Of a stretch of DNA of 7,788 nt, positions 1 to 6,789 are shown in pieces. The notes beneath the pieces are model-generated. The model saw nothing but the letters and a program-made list of their open reading frames with translations, was not told the DNA's origin and made no database searches. The position numbers and the translations under genes were made by a program. Source of the stretch: an uncultured Phycisphaerales bacterium (lineage in GTDB: Bacteria; Planctomycetota; Phycisphaerae; Phycisphaerales; SM1A02); assembly GCA_946886375.1 (NCBI GenBank), contig CAMPIL010000167.1, positions 1-7,788 of the forward strand. Reading direction: 5' to 3'. Within the stretch, counting starts at the first letter, position 1, and the number at the start of each line of letters is the position of its first letter.

Positions 1-2266
1 CCGTTGCCGGTGATTTGCTTGAATCTGCCGCCTCGGTATCTCCACTTTCCCCTTGTGGATGGCGAGCGGCGTTCTCCATCGGCGTTGAAACGGGCATCTC
101 AATCGCTGCCACGGAGACCGCCGGCCGTTCGACGCTCATCGCCTGGGGTACTCTCGACGATGAGGACGGCGCGGATGATTCGCGGGCTGTCGCCCAGGAT
201 GGCGCGAATGAAGGCTCGCTGTGGACATCCACAGTCGTCTCCGGATGGATCGTTACATTCGCCTGCTGTGCGGTGTTGGCCGACGCTGTTTCGACGCTCT
301 GACGCGTGGCGACGTGCGGCTGCTCCGCGCTCGCGGTCAATTCGGGCGTGGAACGTTCCTCAACTTTCGTCAGTGTCTGCGACGGCAGCGCGACGGTTTC
401 GATCGCCGCCTCGACCGTCGGCAGTTGGTCGCGCGGCACAATGACATCGACCTCCGCCGTCTTCAGGATGGTCACCGGCGCATCAGGTGCGCTGTTCGGT
501 TGCACCATCGCAGTTTGTTCCATCGCCGCGACGCTTGGCGAGGTCATTGAGATTGAATCGATGGATGCAGATCGCGTTTCAATGGAAGTTTCCGCACGAC
601 GGGCTGCGGGAATGTTGATGCCATCCACCGCCACGCGCGTCGGCTCTGCGGTTGGTTGAGCCGATGCCGATTCAGGAGCCGCGACTTCGATGGTCGCCGA
701 TGAATTGGCCGGCGTAGGCAAGTCCATTATCGCTGTTGCCGCGGGCGGCGGTGCATCGCGCACGGGATCACGCACAGCCGACGGCTCCGGAATCGCCGCT
801 GCAGAGAGTTCAGCAGCGAGTTGAACTGGCACGGGCATGTCCGCCGCGGGAAGCACCTGTTCAGTGCGTTGTGCAGGCGCTGCCTGCGTGATGGGAACCG
901 ACTCGGTGAATCCACCGCGAACCTGGGCCGCGAGCGAGTCGCCCGCCGCATTGGTGGTGAGCATCACCTTCGTTCCGCCGCGCTCGAACGCCTGGGCAAT
1001 CGACACCGTGATGTGCCAGAACGTCAGCAGCAACAGCAGAATCAGGTGCGCAATCAACGACGCCAGCAGGCAGCGCGCGATGAGGCTGAGACGGCGGGAG
1101 CGAACGCCCTTCAGCATCGCCAGCAGGAGCAGCAGCGCAAGCAGCGCCGCCAGCAGCCACAGCAGCAGCGGCAGAACCATGCTGGCGAACGATGCCCAGT
1201 CGATGAGCGGTTCGCCGGCTTGCACCTCGACAAACACTTCCCGCGCTTGAGAAAAGAAGATGTTGTAACTGCGTTTGTCCTGCGATTCTCCTGGCCCGTC
1301 GCGGTCGGAACTGAAATGGATTTCAAACCCGCCCATGCTCAGCGTCGGGTCAAGTTCGTTCGCCGATGTGTTGATTTCCGGTCCAAGGTTGTCTGGCGGC
1401 TGGTGTTCGCCGCGCAGATAGCGCGACCGGTAGAGGTCAAAGCCGCCTTTGCCGCCGGGCCGATCGGAGCAGAAATACAGAAAATCGCCGGCAGGGCTGA
1501 ACGCGAGAGCGCCCTCATTGAAAGTTGTGTTGAGAGGCGCGATCGCAGCCGCATCGCGTGGCTCGCCGTGCTCCACAATCGCCATGTACAAATCGAAATC
1601 GCGGCGGTGGCGGTCCTGCCGCACGGTCGCGTGCCACGGGGATTGCGAGATGCGCTGCGGCCCGTCGTCGGGTTGCGGGCGATTGGATGCGAAGTACAGT
1701 CGCGTGCCGTCCGGCGAAAGCGCGGGGCTGTATTCATCATGTTCGCTGTTGATCGCGGGGCCGAGATTCACCGGCGCCTGCCACCCGCTTTCGCTTCGCC
1801 TCGACACCCAGATGTCGTAGCCGCCCGATCCGCCCGAACGATTGCTGTAGAACAACAACAGTTGCCCATCGCGCGAGAGTTCTGGGCCAAGTTCATCGTC
1901 CGTCGTGTTGATCGATGTGAGCGGCTGCGGCGCGTTCCACTCGCCCGCGGCTTCCGGTGATCGCTGGGCAAACCAGATGTCGGCGTTGCTTCCCGCCTTT
2001 CCGCGCACGAAATGAATCGACTGTTCGCGGGCATCGATGCGCGGCTCGTACTCGTCGTACTCGGTATTGATCTCGCCGGGCAGCGGCATTGGCGGCTGCC
2101 ACAGCACCTGTCGCGGCGAGATGGTCTTCACCGGCACATTGATCGTGTCGCCGTCACTGTACACCCGTGCCTGCCGGTCTCGCGCTCGCCACGCCACCGC
2201 AGCGACTGCCGCGAGAATCAACACCGCGATGACCAGGCATGCGGAAATGACGAGCGAGCGCTTCAT
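1..2266 (-). CDS. Membrane-anchored PD40 beta-propeller protein with TonB/TolA-like transmembrane helix and long linker (3' end outside window)
   Basis: The frame from ATG 2266 has no stop to the left edge (755 codons) and was translated codon by codon. Residues 5-26 form a signal anchor. Residues 56-340 hold five PD40-type repeats of the pattern W-x-P-x2-L-x3-IN-x4-DE-x2-P followed by SPDG-x-LYF-x-S-x-R and a D-[IL]-[WY] strand, as in TolB-like periplasmic propellers. Residues 363-386 and 396-420 are two Leu-rich helices separated by a basic turn (KGVRSRRLS). The second contains S403-x3-H407, the arrangement of the TonB and TolA membrane helices. Residues 436-755 are Ala/Pro/Ser/Thr/Val/Glu-rich and look disordered. 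Predicted topology: propeller outside, short cytoplasmic turn, C-terminal linker outside. The start lies 25 bases after the exbD stop, with GGAA 8 bases upstream. An energy-transducer role is inferred. The true C-terminus and total length are unknown, and without it the protein could simply be an anchored propeller. Confidence 0.88.
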   Translation of the reverse strand, partial: MKRSLVISACLVIAVLILAAVAAVAWRARDRQARVYSDGDTINVPVKTISPRQVLWQPPMPLPGEINTEYDEYEPRIDAREQSIHFVRGKAGSNADIWFAQRSPEAAGEWNAPQPLTSINTTDDELGPELSRDGQLLLFYSNRSGGSGGYDIWVSRRSESGWQAPVNLGPAINSEHDEYSPALSPDGTRLYFASNRPQPDDGPQRISQSPWHATVRQDRHRRDFDLYMAIVEHGEPRDAAAIAPLNTTFNEGALAFSPAGDFLYFCSDRPGGKGGFDLYRSRYLRGEHQPPDNLGPEINTSANELDPTLSMGGFEIHFSSDRDGPGESQDKRSYNIFFSQAREVFVEVQAGEPLIDWASFASMVLPLLLWLLAALLALLLLLAMLKGVRSRRLSLIARCLLASLIAHLILLLLLTFWHITVSIAQAFERGGTKVMLTTNAAGDSLAAQVRGGFTESVPITQAAPAQRTEQVLPAADMPVPVQLAAELSAAAIPEPSAVRDPVRDAPPPAATAIMDLPTPANSSATIEVAAPESASAQPTAEPTRVAVDGINIPAARRAETSIETRSASIDSISMTSPSVAAMEQTAMVQPNSAPDAPVTILKTAEVDVIVPRDQLPTVEAAIETVALPSQTLTKVEERSTPELTASAEQPHVATRQSVETASANTAQQANVTIHPETTVDVHSEPSFAPSWATARESSAPSSSSRVPQAMSVERPAVSVAAIEMPVSTPMENAARHPQGESGDTEAADSSKSPAT
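2..961 (-). other. Long low-complexity periplasmic linker (residues 436-755, continuing off window)
   Basis: The segment is dominated by Ala, Pro, Ser, Thr, Val, Glu and Gln. Between F453 and F687 there is no Phe, Trp, Tyr or Cys in 233 residues, and beyond that only F687 and W691 occur up to the window edge. No exact repeat unit is evident. It resembles the extended linkers that let TonB or TolA cross the periplasm, although the EP/KP dipeptide runs typical of TonB are absent. A globular C-terminal domain may follow outside the window. Confidence 0.7.
1007..1180 (-). other. Transmembrane hairpin with TonB/TolA-type Ser-x3-His helix
   Basis: Residues 363-386 (MVLPLLLWLLAALLAL onward) and 396-420 (IARCLLASLIAHLILLLLLT onward) are two membrane helices joined by a short turn containing Lys and four Arg. 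By the positive-inside rule this puts the turn in the cytoplasm and the second helix running inside to outside, as in TonB and TolA. S403 is encoded at 1058-1060 and H407 at 1046-1048. In E. coli TonB (S16, H20) and TolA (S18, H22) a Ser and His with the same spacing face the ExbB/ExbD or TolQ/TolR motor. The motif is short, so the match counts mainly because the motor genes are directly upstream. Confidence 0.65.
1247..2059 (-). other. Five-repeat PD40 (TolB/WD40-like) beta-propeller region
   Basis: This covers residues 70-340 of the protein starting at 2266. Repeat cores are visible around residues 70-101 (EPRID...DIWFAQR), 122-157 (DELGPELSRDGQ...YDIWVSRR), 175-233 (DEYSPALSPDGTRLYF...FDLYMA), 250-281 (FSPAGDFLYFCSDR...FDLYRSR) and 299-341 (NELDPTLS...IHFSSDR). 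Each is led by a W/H-x-x-P loop strand beginning near residues 56, 110, 162, 240 and 288. The third repeat carries a charged insertion of about 27 residues (197-223). TolB propellers have six blades, so five visible repeats may mean a divergent sixth blade or a shorter propeller. Such domains usually bind proteins or peptides in the periplasm. No ligand can be read from the sequence. Confidence 0.85.
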
Positions 2267-2291
2267 GGTGGTTGTTCCGGCGATCTTCTGG

Positions 2292-2705
2292 CTATTCGCG
2301 CAGCACCGTTTCCAGATACGGCTCCTGAATGCCGCCGGCCTTGCACACATCCAGCACAGCCACGATGTTGGCGTAAGCAGTGGACCGGTCGCCGCGCACA
2401 ATCACTTTCTGCTGGGGATTGATTCGCACGGCTTCCATCACCATCGCGCGCAGCGAATCGCGGTCCATCTGTTTGCCGCTGACGATGATGTTGCCCTCGG
2501 CATTGACGTTGATGACCAGTTCGCGCAAGGCCGCGCTGATGGGTCCAGCAGCGCTTGCGGTGGGCAGCGCGATCTTCATTTCGCGCTCGGTCTGCTGAAA
2601 CGTGGTCGCCACCAGAAAAAAGATCAGGAGCAGAAACACCATGTCGATGACCGGCGTCAGATCGATCATCGCAGAGGACTCAGATTGTTGAGGCTTGATG
2701 AGCAC
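2292..2705 (-). CDS. exbD: ExbD/TolR-family biopolymer transport protein
   Basis: This is a 137-residue inner-membrane stator partner, close in length to E. coli ExbD (141). Residues 13-34 form one membrane helix, with LTPVIDMVFLLLIFFLV carrying the proton-pathway aspartate at D21 (counterpart of ExbD D25 and TolR D23). The rest is the periplasmic domain, ending in the family-like pattern KVIVRGDRSTAYANIV...CKAGGI. With ExbB it converts proton flow into motion of a TonB- or TolA-like partner. The GTG start is chosen because the first ATG (codon 13) would cut into the start of the helix, and because AGGAA (2711-2715) sits 5 bases upstream. That site overlaps the exbB stop codon, so translation is probably coupled. 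The propeller gene follows after 25 bases. Sequence alone does not separate ExbD from TolR. Confidence 0.95.
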   Translation of the reverse strand: MLIKPQQSESSAMIDLTPVIDMVFLLLIFFLVATTFQQTEREMKIALPTASAAGPISAALRELVINVNAEGNIIVSGKQMDRDSLRAMVMEAVRINPQQKVIVRGDRSTAYANIVAVLDVCKAGGIQEPYLETVLRE

Positions 2706-2710
2706 GGCTG

Positions 2711-2715
2711 TTCCT
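2711..2715 (-). promoter_or_regulatory. exbD ribosome binding site overlapping the exbB stop codon
   Basis: The transcript reads TAGGAACAGCCGTG. The AG of the exbB stop TAG is the start of the AGGAA that lies 5 bases before the exbD GTG. Ribosomes ending exbB would free or directly reuse this site, which fits coupled synthesis of the two motor subunits. Confidence 0.7.
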
Positions 2716-3487
2716 ACGCGTTCACGGCCGATGTGCGCGCCACGCCCCGCGCGTGATGGTCATGCGGCTGGCCGTTGGCGGCGGCTTCGCGCTGCGTGCT
2801 TCCCGACGGTGCGTATTCCTCGATGAAATCGAGCGTGGTCTGGTCGATCTGCACCACCAGACCGTCAACCTTCGCGCTCAGCCAGTGATAGCACACCACC
2901 ACCGGGATGGCGACGATCAATCCCGCAGCAGTCGTGATCATCGCTTCGTAAATGCCCTTGGCGAGCAGTTCAGTGCGGCCCAGCGCTTCGCCCGACGCGG
3001 CAACCGTCTGAAACGCGGTGATCATTCCCGTGATGGTCCCCAGCAGGCCCAGCAGCGGCGTCACCGAACCCACCACCGACAGCGCCCGCAGGTGCTTGCG
3101 CAGCTTGACGGCCTCACGCTCACCAGCCTCCTGAATGTGGCGATCGCGCAGTTCTTCGGGCTCGCTCAGTCGCTTGATCGCGGCGGCAAACACATTCGCG
3201 ATGGCCCCAGGCTTGCTGCGACAGAGGTCCAATGCGGCGGATCGGTCGCCCGCGGCACCCATCGCCGCGCGGACCGCCTCGACAAAATCCTGTGGAATCA
3301 CGCGCGAACGGCGCAGCGAGATCAGCCGCTCGATGATGATCGAAAGCGCGAACAACGAGCATATGCCGATGGGAATCATCACCGGCCCGCCCTTCACAAT
3401 AAAATCGAAGACCGATTCGATCTTCGCCTGCGAAGCGTTCGCGGCATCCGTCGCCTGCGCCAGCGTCATGAACAGTCCTGTGTGCAC
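2714..3487 (-). CDS. exbB: MotA/TolQ/ExbB-family proton channel protein
   Basis: This 257-residue inner-membrane motor subunit forms the proton-driven complex with ExbD. Three membrane helices are visible at about residues 34-54 (PVMIPIGICSLFALSIIIER), 136-160 and 179-202, with a cytoplasmic loop of about 80 residues between the first and second. The signature TPLLGLLGTITGMITAF lies at 143-159. The third helix has GIYEAMITTAAGLIVAIPVVV, in which E181 and T186 match E. coli ExbB E176 and T181, and T151 matches T148, so channel residues look intact. The GTG start has a strong purine-rich Shine-Dalgarno upstream. ATG at codon 7 (3469) is an alternative with a weaker AGGA. The C-terminal tail is polar and ends in a small His cluster (HDHH, 242-245) beyond the family core. 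The gene sits 35 bases after the TPR gene and 8 bases before exbD. Confidence 0.95.
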   Translation of the reverse strand: MHTGLFMTLAQATDAANASQAKIESVFDFIVKGGPVMIPIGICSLFALSIIIERLISLRRSRVIPQDFVEAVRAAMGAAGDRSAALDLCRSKPGAIANVFAAAIKRLSEPEELRDRHIQEAGEREAVKLRKHLRALSVVGSVTPLLGLLGTITGMITAFQTVAASGEALGRTELLAKGIYEAMITTAAGLIVAIPVVVCYHWLSAKVDGLVVQIDQTTLDFIEEYAPSGSTQREAAANGQPHDHHARGVARTSAVNA

Positions 3488-3492
3488 TTTGA

Positions 3493-3505
3493 CTTCCTTT
3501 CCTCC
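3493..3505 (-). promoter_or_regulatory. Ribosome binding site of exbB supporting the GTG start
   Basis: In transcript sense this is GGAGGAAAGGAAG, with AGGAAG 5 bases before the GTG at 3487. It is the strongest Shine-Dalgarno in the window and favours GTG over the ATG at 3469. It lies within the 35-base gap after the TPR stop. Confidence 0.75.
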
Positions 3506-3522
3506 GTTGGATCAGGCTCGCA

Positions 3523-6500
3523 TCATCCGCCTGCGGCGGTGCGGCCCGACAGTCCGCTCAAACGCTCTTGCGCCAGTTGCGCCCAGCGCGATTCCGGAAA
3601 CCGCTGCCGAACCTGCTCGAACTGCGTGCGCGCCTCGGTTGACTTGGAGAGTTCCTCAAAGCAGCGGCCGGCTTCATAGAGTGACGCAGCGCTCCATTCC
3701 GGATAGGCGTACAGAATGTCAACCTTGAGCAGTTCGCGCACCGCCTCGTCAAAGCGCCGCGTCGCGAACAAACATTCGCCGATCTGGAACTGGGCCCGCG
3801 CCGCCGTCGGCCCGGTGTGTCGTTCGGCTACCTTGCGATACGCGGCAATTGCATCGTCGTGATGCCCCTGGTTTTCACGCGCCCACCCCATGCCGAACTG
3901 CGCCTGGAACCATAATTCAGAATCCGCAAATCGCGAGAGATATCGCTCAAACGTCCTTTCGCTTTCGGACCACTGTCCGTTGCGGGCCTGACATTCACCA
4001 AGACGCAACATGCTGGCGGCAACTGCGGGGTCGGCAGGGTTCTTCTCGATGATGGCTGCGAAATGTGGGGCCGCCTTTGCGGGTTGATCCAACTTGAGCA
4101 AGGCTTCACCACAGAAAATGTGCGCCGAGGGACGCAGCGAACTGTTTGGGTGCGCCTGGATAAACTCCCCGCAGAGCGCGGCGCACGTATCGAATTCTCC
4201 CAGTTCATACCGGCACGCGGCGAGGCGGTACAACGCCTGCTCGCGGAGTTCGGCCGGGGCCTCCTTCGCGCGGTTCGCCAGCGCGCTGCGCAGCGATTGA
4301 AGCGCCTCGGCCGCCTCGCGATGCTGCTTGGCCGCAGTATGCAACTCGGCCTGCTCGAGCATTGCGTTCAAGACGATGGGCTGATCGGCGAATGAGGCGA
4401 TGAGCGCTTCGTAAGCCTTTGCAGCCTCATCGGGTCGCTTCAACTCGCGCAGGCACCACGCCTTCTCGTACGCCAGGGACGCAGCGAGCGCGGGGTCAAC
4501 ATCGGCGTGGCCCATTGATTCACACTGATCTATCAATTTGATCGCTGCGGCGTGATCGCCCGCTCGTGCCGTGGCCACCGCCCGGTGCATGGCGGCTTCG
4601 CTAGCGCGTTCGTGCTTTGGATACTGCTCCACAAAACGTGCGAACGCATCGGCGGCTTCTCGGGGCCGGCGAGCCGCCAGCAGCGCCACGCCACGCTGAA
4701 ACGCCGCATTCGCAGCGACATCAACATCCGACGATTCCTTTGCGACTAGTGCAAAGATCTCGGCTGCTTTGGCATGTTCGCCACGCGTCATGGCGATCCC
4801 CGCGAGATGGTTGCGGGCATAGAGGAAAAAACGTGACTTCTCACCCGATTTCAGCAACGATTCGAACGCGGCTTGCGCGGCATCCAGGTCATTGCGGCTC
4901 AGAAGAATCTGACCCTGTTCAAAGATTGCCTGCGCACGATGCGCGGTCTTCGGAAACGTCTTCAGCAGTGATTGAAATGTCGCGAGCGCCGAATCGTGCT
5001 GGTTCAGCCGCTGCTGACACAATCCGAGTTTCAGCGTGGCTTCATCAGCGGATGTTGAATCGCTGCCGAACGACAGATAATCCGAGAATTGATCCGCCGC
5101 CTGCTGCCACTGTCCGCGCTGAAACGCAATGTCGCCCAGCAGCAGCACGCCCTGGCGAAACTCCGGCTGCGTCGTGCGGCCGTTGACCACAGCGCGAAGC
5201 GCCGCCTCGGCCTCGTCAAATCGTTGCAGCCGATGCAGCGCGCTTCCCAATCGGTAGCGCGCCTTTGACGCATTGGCATCCTTGGGGAACTGCGCAATGA
5301 ACTGCGAATAGGCGTCCGCCGCCTGTGCGGGCCGATCGGCGAGTAATTCGTTCTCAGCCGCAAGAAACGTGACTGCCGCGGCGAGCGCGTGATCCTTGTG
5401 CGCCTTGAGGAACCTTGCGCACAATTCGCGGCTCACAGCGAAGTTGCGCTGGGCGTGCTCGGCCATCGCGTGGAGATACAGCGCATCAGCGGCCAGCGCA
5501 TGATCGGGAAATGCTGCGCGGAACTGCTCCAGCGCTGTGGCGGCCTTGTCGTTCTTGCCGGCCCGCACCAGCGCGACGGCCCGGTCGTACGTCATCTCAG
5601 GCAGCAACCGGCTCTTTGGAAAGCGGCGCAGCGCATCGTCCAGCGTGGCCGCCGCGACATCGAACTGCTCCAGCCTCAGGTGGCACTTGGCGATCCAGTA
5701 CGCCGGTTCATCGGCTGACGAATCGATCTTCGCAGCCTGCTCAAATGACTTCAGTCCGCGCTCAAACTGCTCGGCCTCAAACCAGATCCGCCCACGTTGC
5801 AATAGGGCCAGCGGCATGAGTTTGTGTTTCGGGAACCGCTGCTGAAACTGATCCAGCGATTGCGCCGCCTCATCGCTGCGCGATTGCGCCTGAAGCAGCG
5901 TGGCGAGGCCGAACAGCGCATCGGCGGCTTCATCGCTCTTGGTTTGCTTGATCAGGGCGCGGTACTCTCGCTCCGCCGCCTCGACGTTGCCTGCACGATG
6001 AAACGACTGCGCCAACAGCAGCGCGGATTGTTCAACATACGGGCTCTTTGGATTTCGCTCGCGCAGGCCACTAAGAATTTTGGCGGCGGAGTCAAAATCC
6101 TCCACCGCCGCGGCGGCAAGGCCGTGAAAGAAATCGGCACGGTCGCGCATCGCGCTGGACGGCCATCGGCGCGCGATCATGTCGCATGCCGCCCCCACTT
6201 CCTTGAACTTCTGATCGCGGTACAACGCCTCAGCAAGCAGTGCGGCGGCAGCATCGGCGGATGGATGATCCGCGTGCTTCTCAAGCACTGTTTGAAACGA
6301 TTGCGCGGCCTCGGCGAACTTCTGGAGCGCAAGGTAGGCCTGGCCGAGCAGCAATTGCGTTTCGGCGGAGAATTCAAACGCTGGCTTGGACGCACACTGC
6401 TGCAGTTCTGCGACAGCAGGTTCGTACTGCTTCAATCGGAACAGCGCGACACCCAGTCCGTAGCGCGCCAACGCCGCCTTCTCGTGACTGCTGTGGGCTT

Positions 6501-6699
6501 CGAGAAACTTGCGGTACTCGGCCGCGGCAAGTTCATTCAGGCCGCGGCTGAGCAGTCCGTTGGCGCTGTAGTAGTCGCGGGCCGCGGCGTCGGGCGAATC
6601 CGACGCCTGGCCGTGCAGCGTTGAACCTGTCGCGAGCAGCGTCAGAACCACGAGCAGCCGCGAAAGCGCTCGGCAACGATTGAAGCGTAAGCCATCCAT
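3523..6699 (-). CDS. Secreted long tetratricopeptide-repeat protein
   Basis: The protein has about 1058 residues from the ATG at 6699. That start gives a clean signal peptide: basic MDGLRFNRCRALSR, then hydrophobic LLVVLTLLATG, with a likely cut after HGQA. There is no lipobox. An in-frame ATG at 6750 would add 17 residues, bury the signal peptide and lacks a ribosome site. The mature protein is almost entirely TPR-like helix pairs, roughly 27 by eye at about 36-37-residue spacing, with recurring A-x-Y-x-LG-x-AL, F-x-EA-x-x-x-F and FPK/YPK turns. The C-terminal unit (LYAYPEWSAASLYEAGRCFE, then RFPESRWAQLA) resembles the last repeats of BamD/CpoB-like periplasmic TPR proteins. It lies just upstream of exbB, so a scaffold role in the same envelope complex, comparable to CpoB (YbgF) beside Tol, is plausible. 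The partner cannot be read from sequence. Confidence 0.93.
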   Translation of the reverse strand: MDGLRFNRCRALSRLLVVLTLLATGSTLHGQASDSPDAAARDYYSANGLLSRGLNELAAAEYRKFLEAHSSHEKAALARYGLGVALFRLKQYEPAVAELQQCASKPAFEFSAETQLLLGQAYLALQKFAEAAQSFQTVLEKHADHPSADAAAALLAEALYRDQKFKEVGAACDMIARRWPSSAMRDRADFFHGLAAAAVEDFDSAAKILSGLRERNPKSPYVEQSALLLAQSFHRAGNVEAAEREYRALIKQTKSDEAADALFGLATLLQAQSRSDEAAQSLDQFQQRFPKHKLMPLALLQRGRIWFEAEQFERGLKSFEQAAKIDSSADEPAYWIAKCHLRLEQFDVAAATLDDALRRFPKSRLLPEMTYDRAVALVRAGKNDKAATALEQFRAAFPDHALAADALYLHAMAEHAQRNFAVSRELCARFLKAHKDHALAAAVTFLAAENELLADRPAQAADAYSQFIAQFPKDANASKARYRLGSALHRLQRFDEAEAALRAVVNGRTTQPEFRQGVLLLGDIAFQRGQWQQAADQFSDYLSFGSDSTSADEATLKLGLCQQRLNQHDSALATFQSLLKTFPKTAHRAQAIFEQGQILLSRNDLDAAQAAFESLLKSGEKSRFFLYARNHLAGIAMTRGEHAKAAEIFALVAKESSDVDVAANAAFQRGVALLAARRPREAADAFARFVEQYPKHERASEAAMHRAVATARAGDHAAAIKLIDQCESMGHADVDPALAASLAYEKAWCLRELKRPDEAAKAYEALIASFADQPIVLNAMLEQAELHTAAKQHREAAEALQSLRSALANRAKEAPAELREQALYRLAACRYELGEFDTCAALCGEFIQAHPNSSLRPSAHIFCGEALLKLDQPAKAAPHFAAIIEKNPADPAVAASMLRLGECQARNGQWSESERTFERYLSRFADSELWFQAQFGMGWARENQGHHDDAIAAYRKVAERHTGPTAARAQFQIGECLFATRRFDEAVRELLKVDILYAYPEWSAASLYEAGRCFEELSKSTEARTQFEQVRQRFPESRWAQLAQERLSGLSGRTAAGG

Positions 6700-6706
6700 T
6701 CCAGTC

Positions 6707-6713
6707 TCTTCTG
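6707..6713 (-). promoter_or_regulatory. Weak ribosome binding site for the TPR gene start at 6699
   Basis: In transcript sense AGAAGAG lies 7 bases before the ATG at 6699. It is a partial Shine-Dalgarno, but better than anything before the ATG at 6750, which follows the inverted repeat by only three bases. Together with the signal peptide it decides the start. Confidence 0.5.
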
Positions 6714-6753
6714 CCCAATGCTGAGTCAATGGAGTGTTACGGGCGACCATGGA

Positions 6754-6789
6754 CGTGGCCGGCGCGCCCGTGAGCTGACGCCGGCCACG
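6754..6789 (-). terminator. Perfect 11-bp inverted repeat (possible RNA hairpin, not a classical terminator)
   Basis: The arms CGTGGCCGGCG (6754-6764) and CGCCGGCCACG (6779-6789) are exact reverse complements around a 14-base loop. The hairpin would be very stable because it is GC-rich. In the minus-strand transcript it starts about 70 bases after the stop of the upstream gene and ends about 55 bases before the TPR start. No run of T follows on either strand, so it is not a typical intrinsic terminator. It could be a mRNA-stability hairpin, a processing or attenuation element, or a protein-binding palindrome. Confidence 0.55.

Noticed and set aside
4..659. Overlapping plus-strand open frames at the left edge
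   Set aside because: All lie opposite the linker-encoding part of the minus-strand gene, which remains open through the whole region. Several overlap one another and none has a plausible protein character.
1022..1175. CAG/CTG-rich stretch as a trinucleotide repeat
   Set aside because: It is interrupted and in frame, and is explained by Leu codons (mostly CTG) of the two membrane helices.
821..1960. Long plus-strand open frame of 379 codons
   Set aside because: It is antisense to the propeller/transducer frame. Its product is Arg/Gln-rich with no domain pattern, whereas the minus strand encodes clear PD40 repeats and membrane helices.
2237..2254. Lipobox-like I-S-A-C at residues 7-10 of the propeller protein
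   Set aside because: The Cys comes only nine residues after the start and the hydrophobic stretch continues about 15 residues beyond it, so this is a signal anchor and not a lipoprotein signal.
2753..3679. Plus-strand open frame of 308 codons
   Set aside because: It lies opposite exbB, whose signature motifs are unmistakable. The antisense product is Arg/His/Gln-rich and low in structure.
5824..6624. Plus-strand open frame of 266 codons
   Set aside because: It is antisense to well-formed TPR repeats and has no recognisable features. It is a by-product of the high GC content.
6700..6750. Upstream ATG at 6750 as start of the TPR protein
   Set aside because: It would place 17 residues before the signal peptide, has no Shine-Dalgarno and sits three bases after the inverted repeat.
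6754..6789. Inverted repeat as a standard rho-independent terminator
   Set aside because: No T-run follows the stem in either direction. It is kept only as a hairpin of uncertain role.
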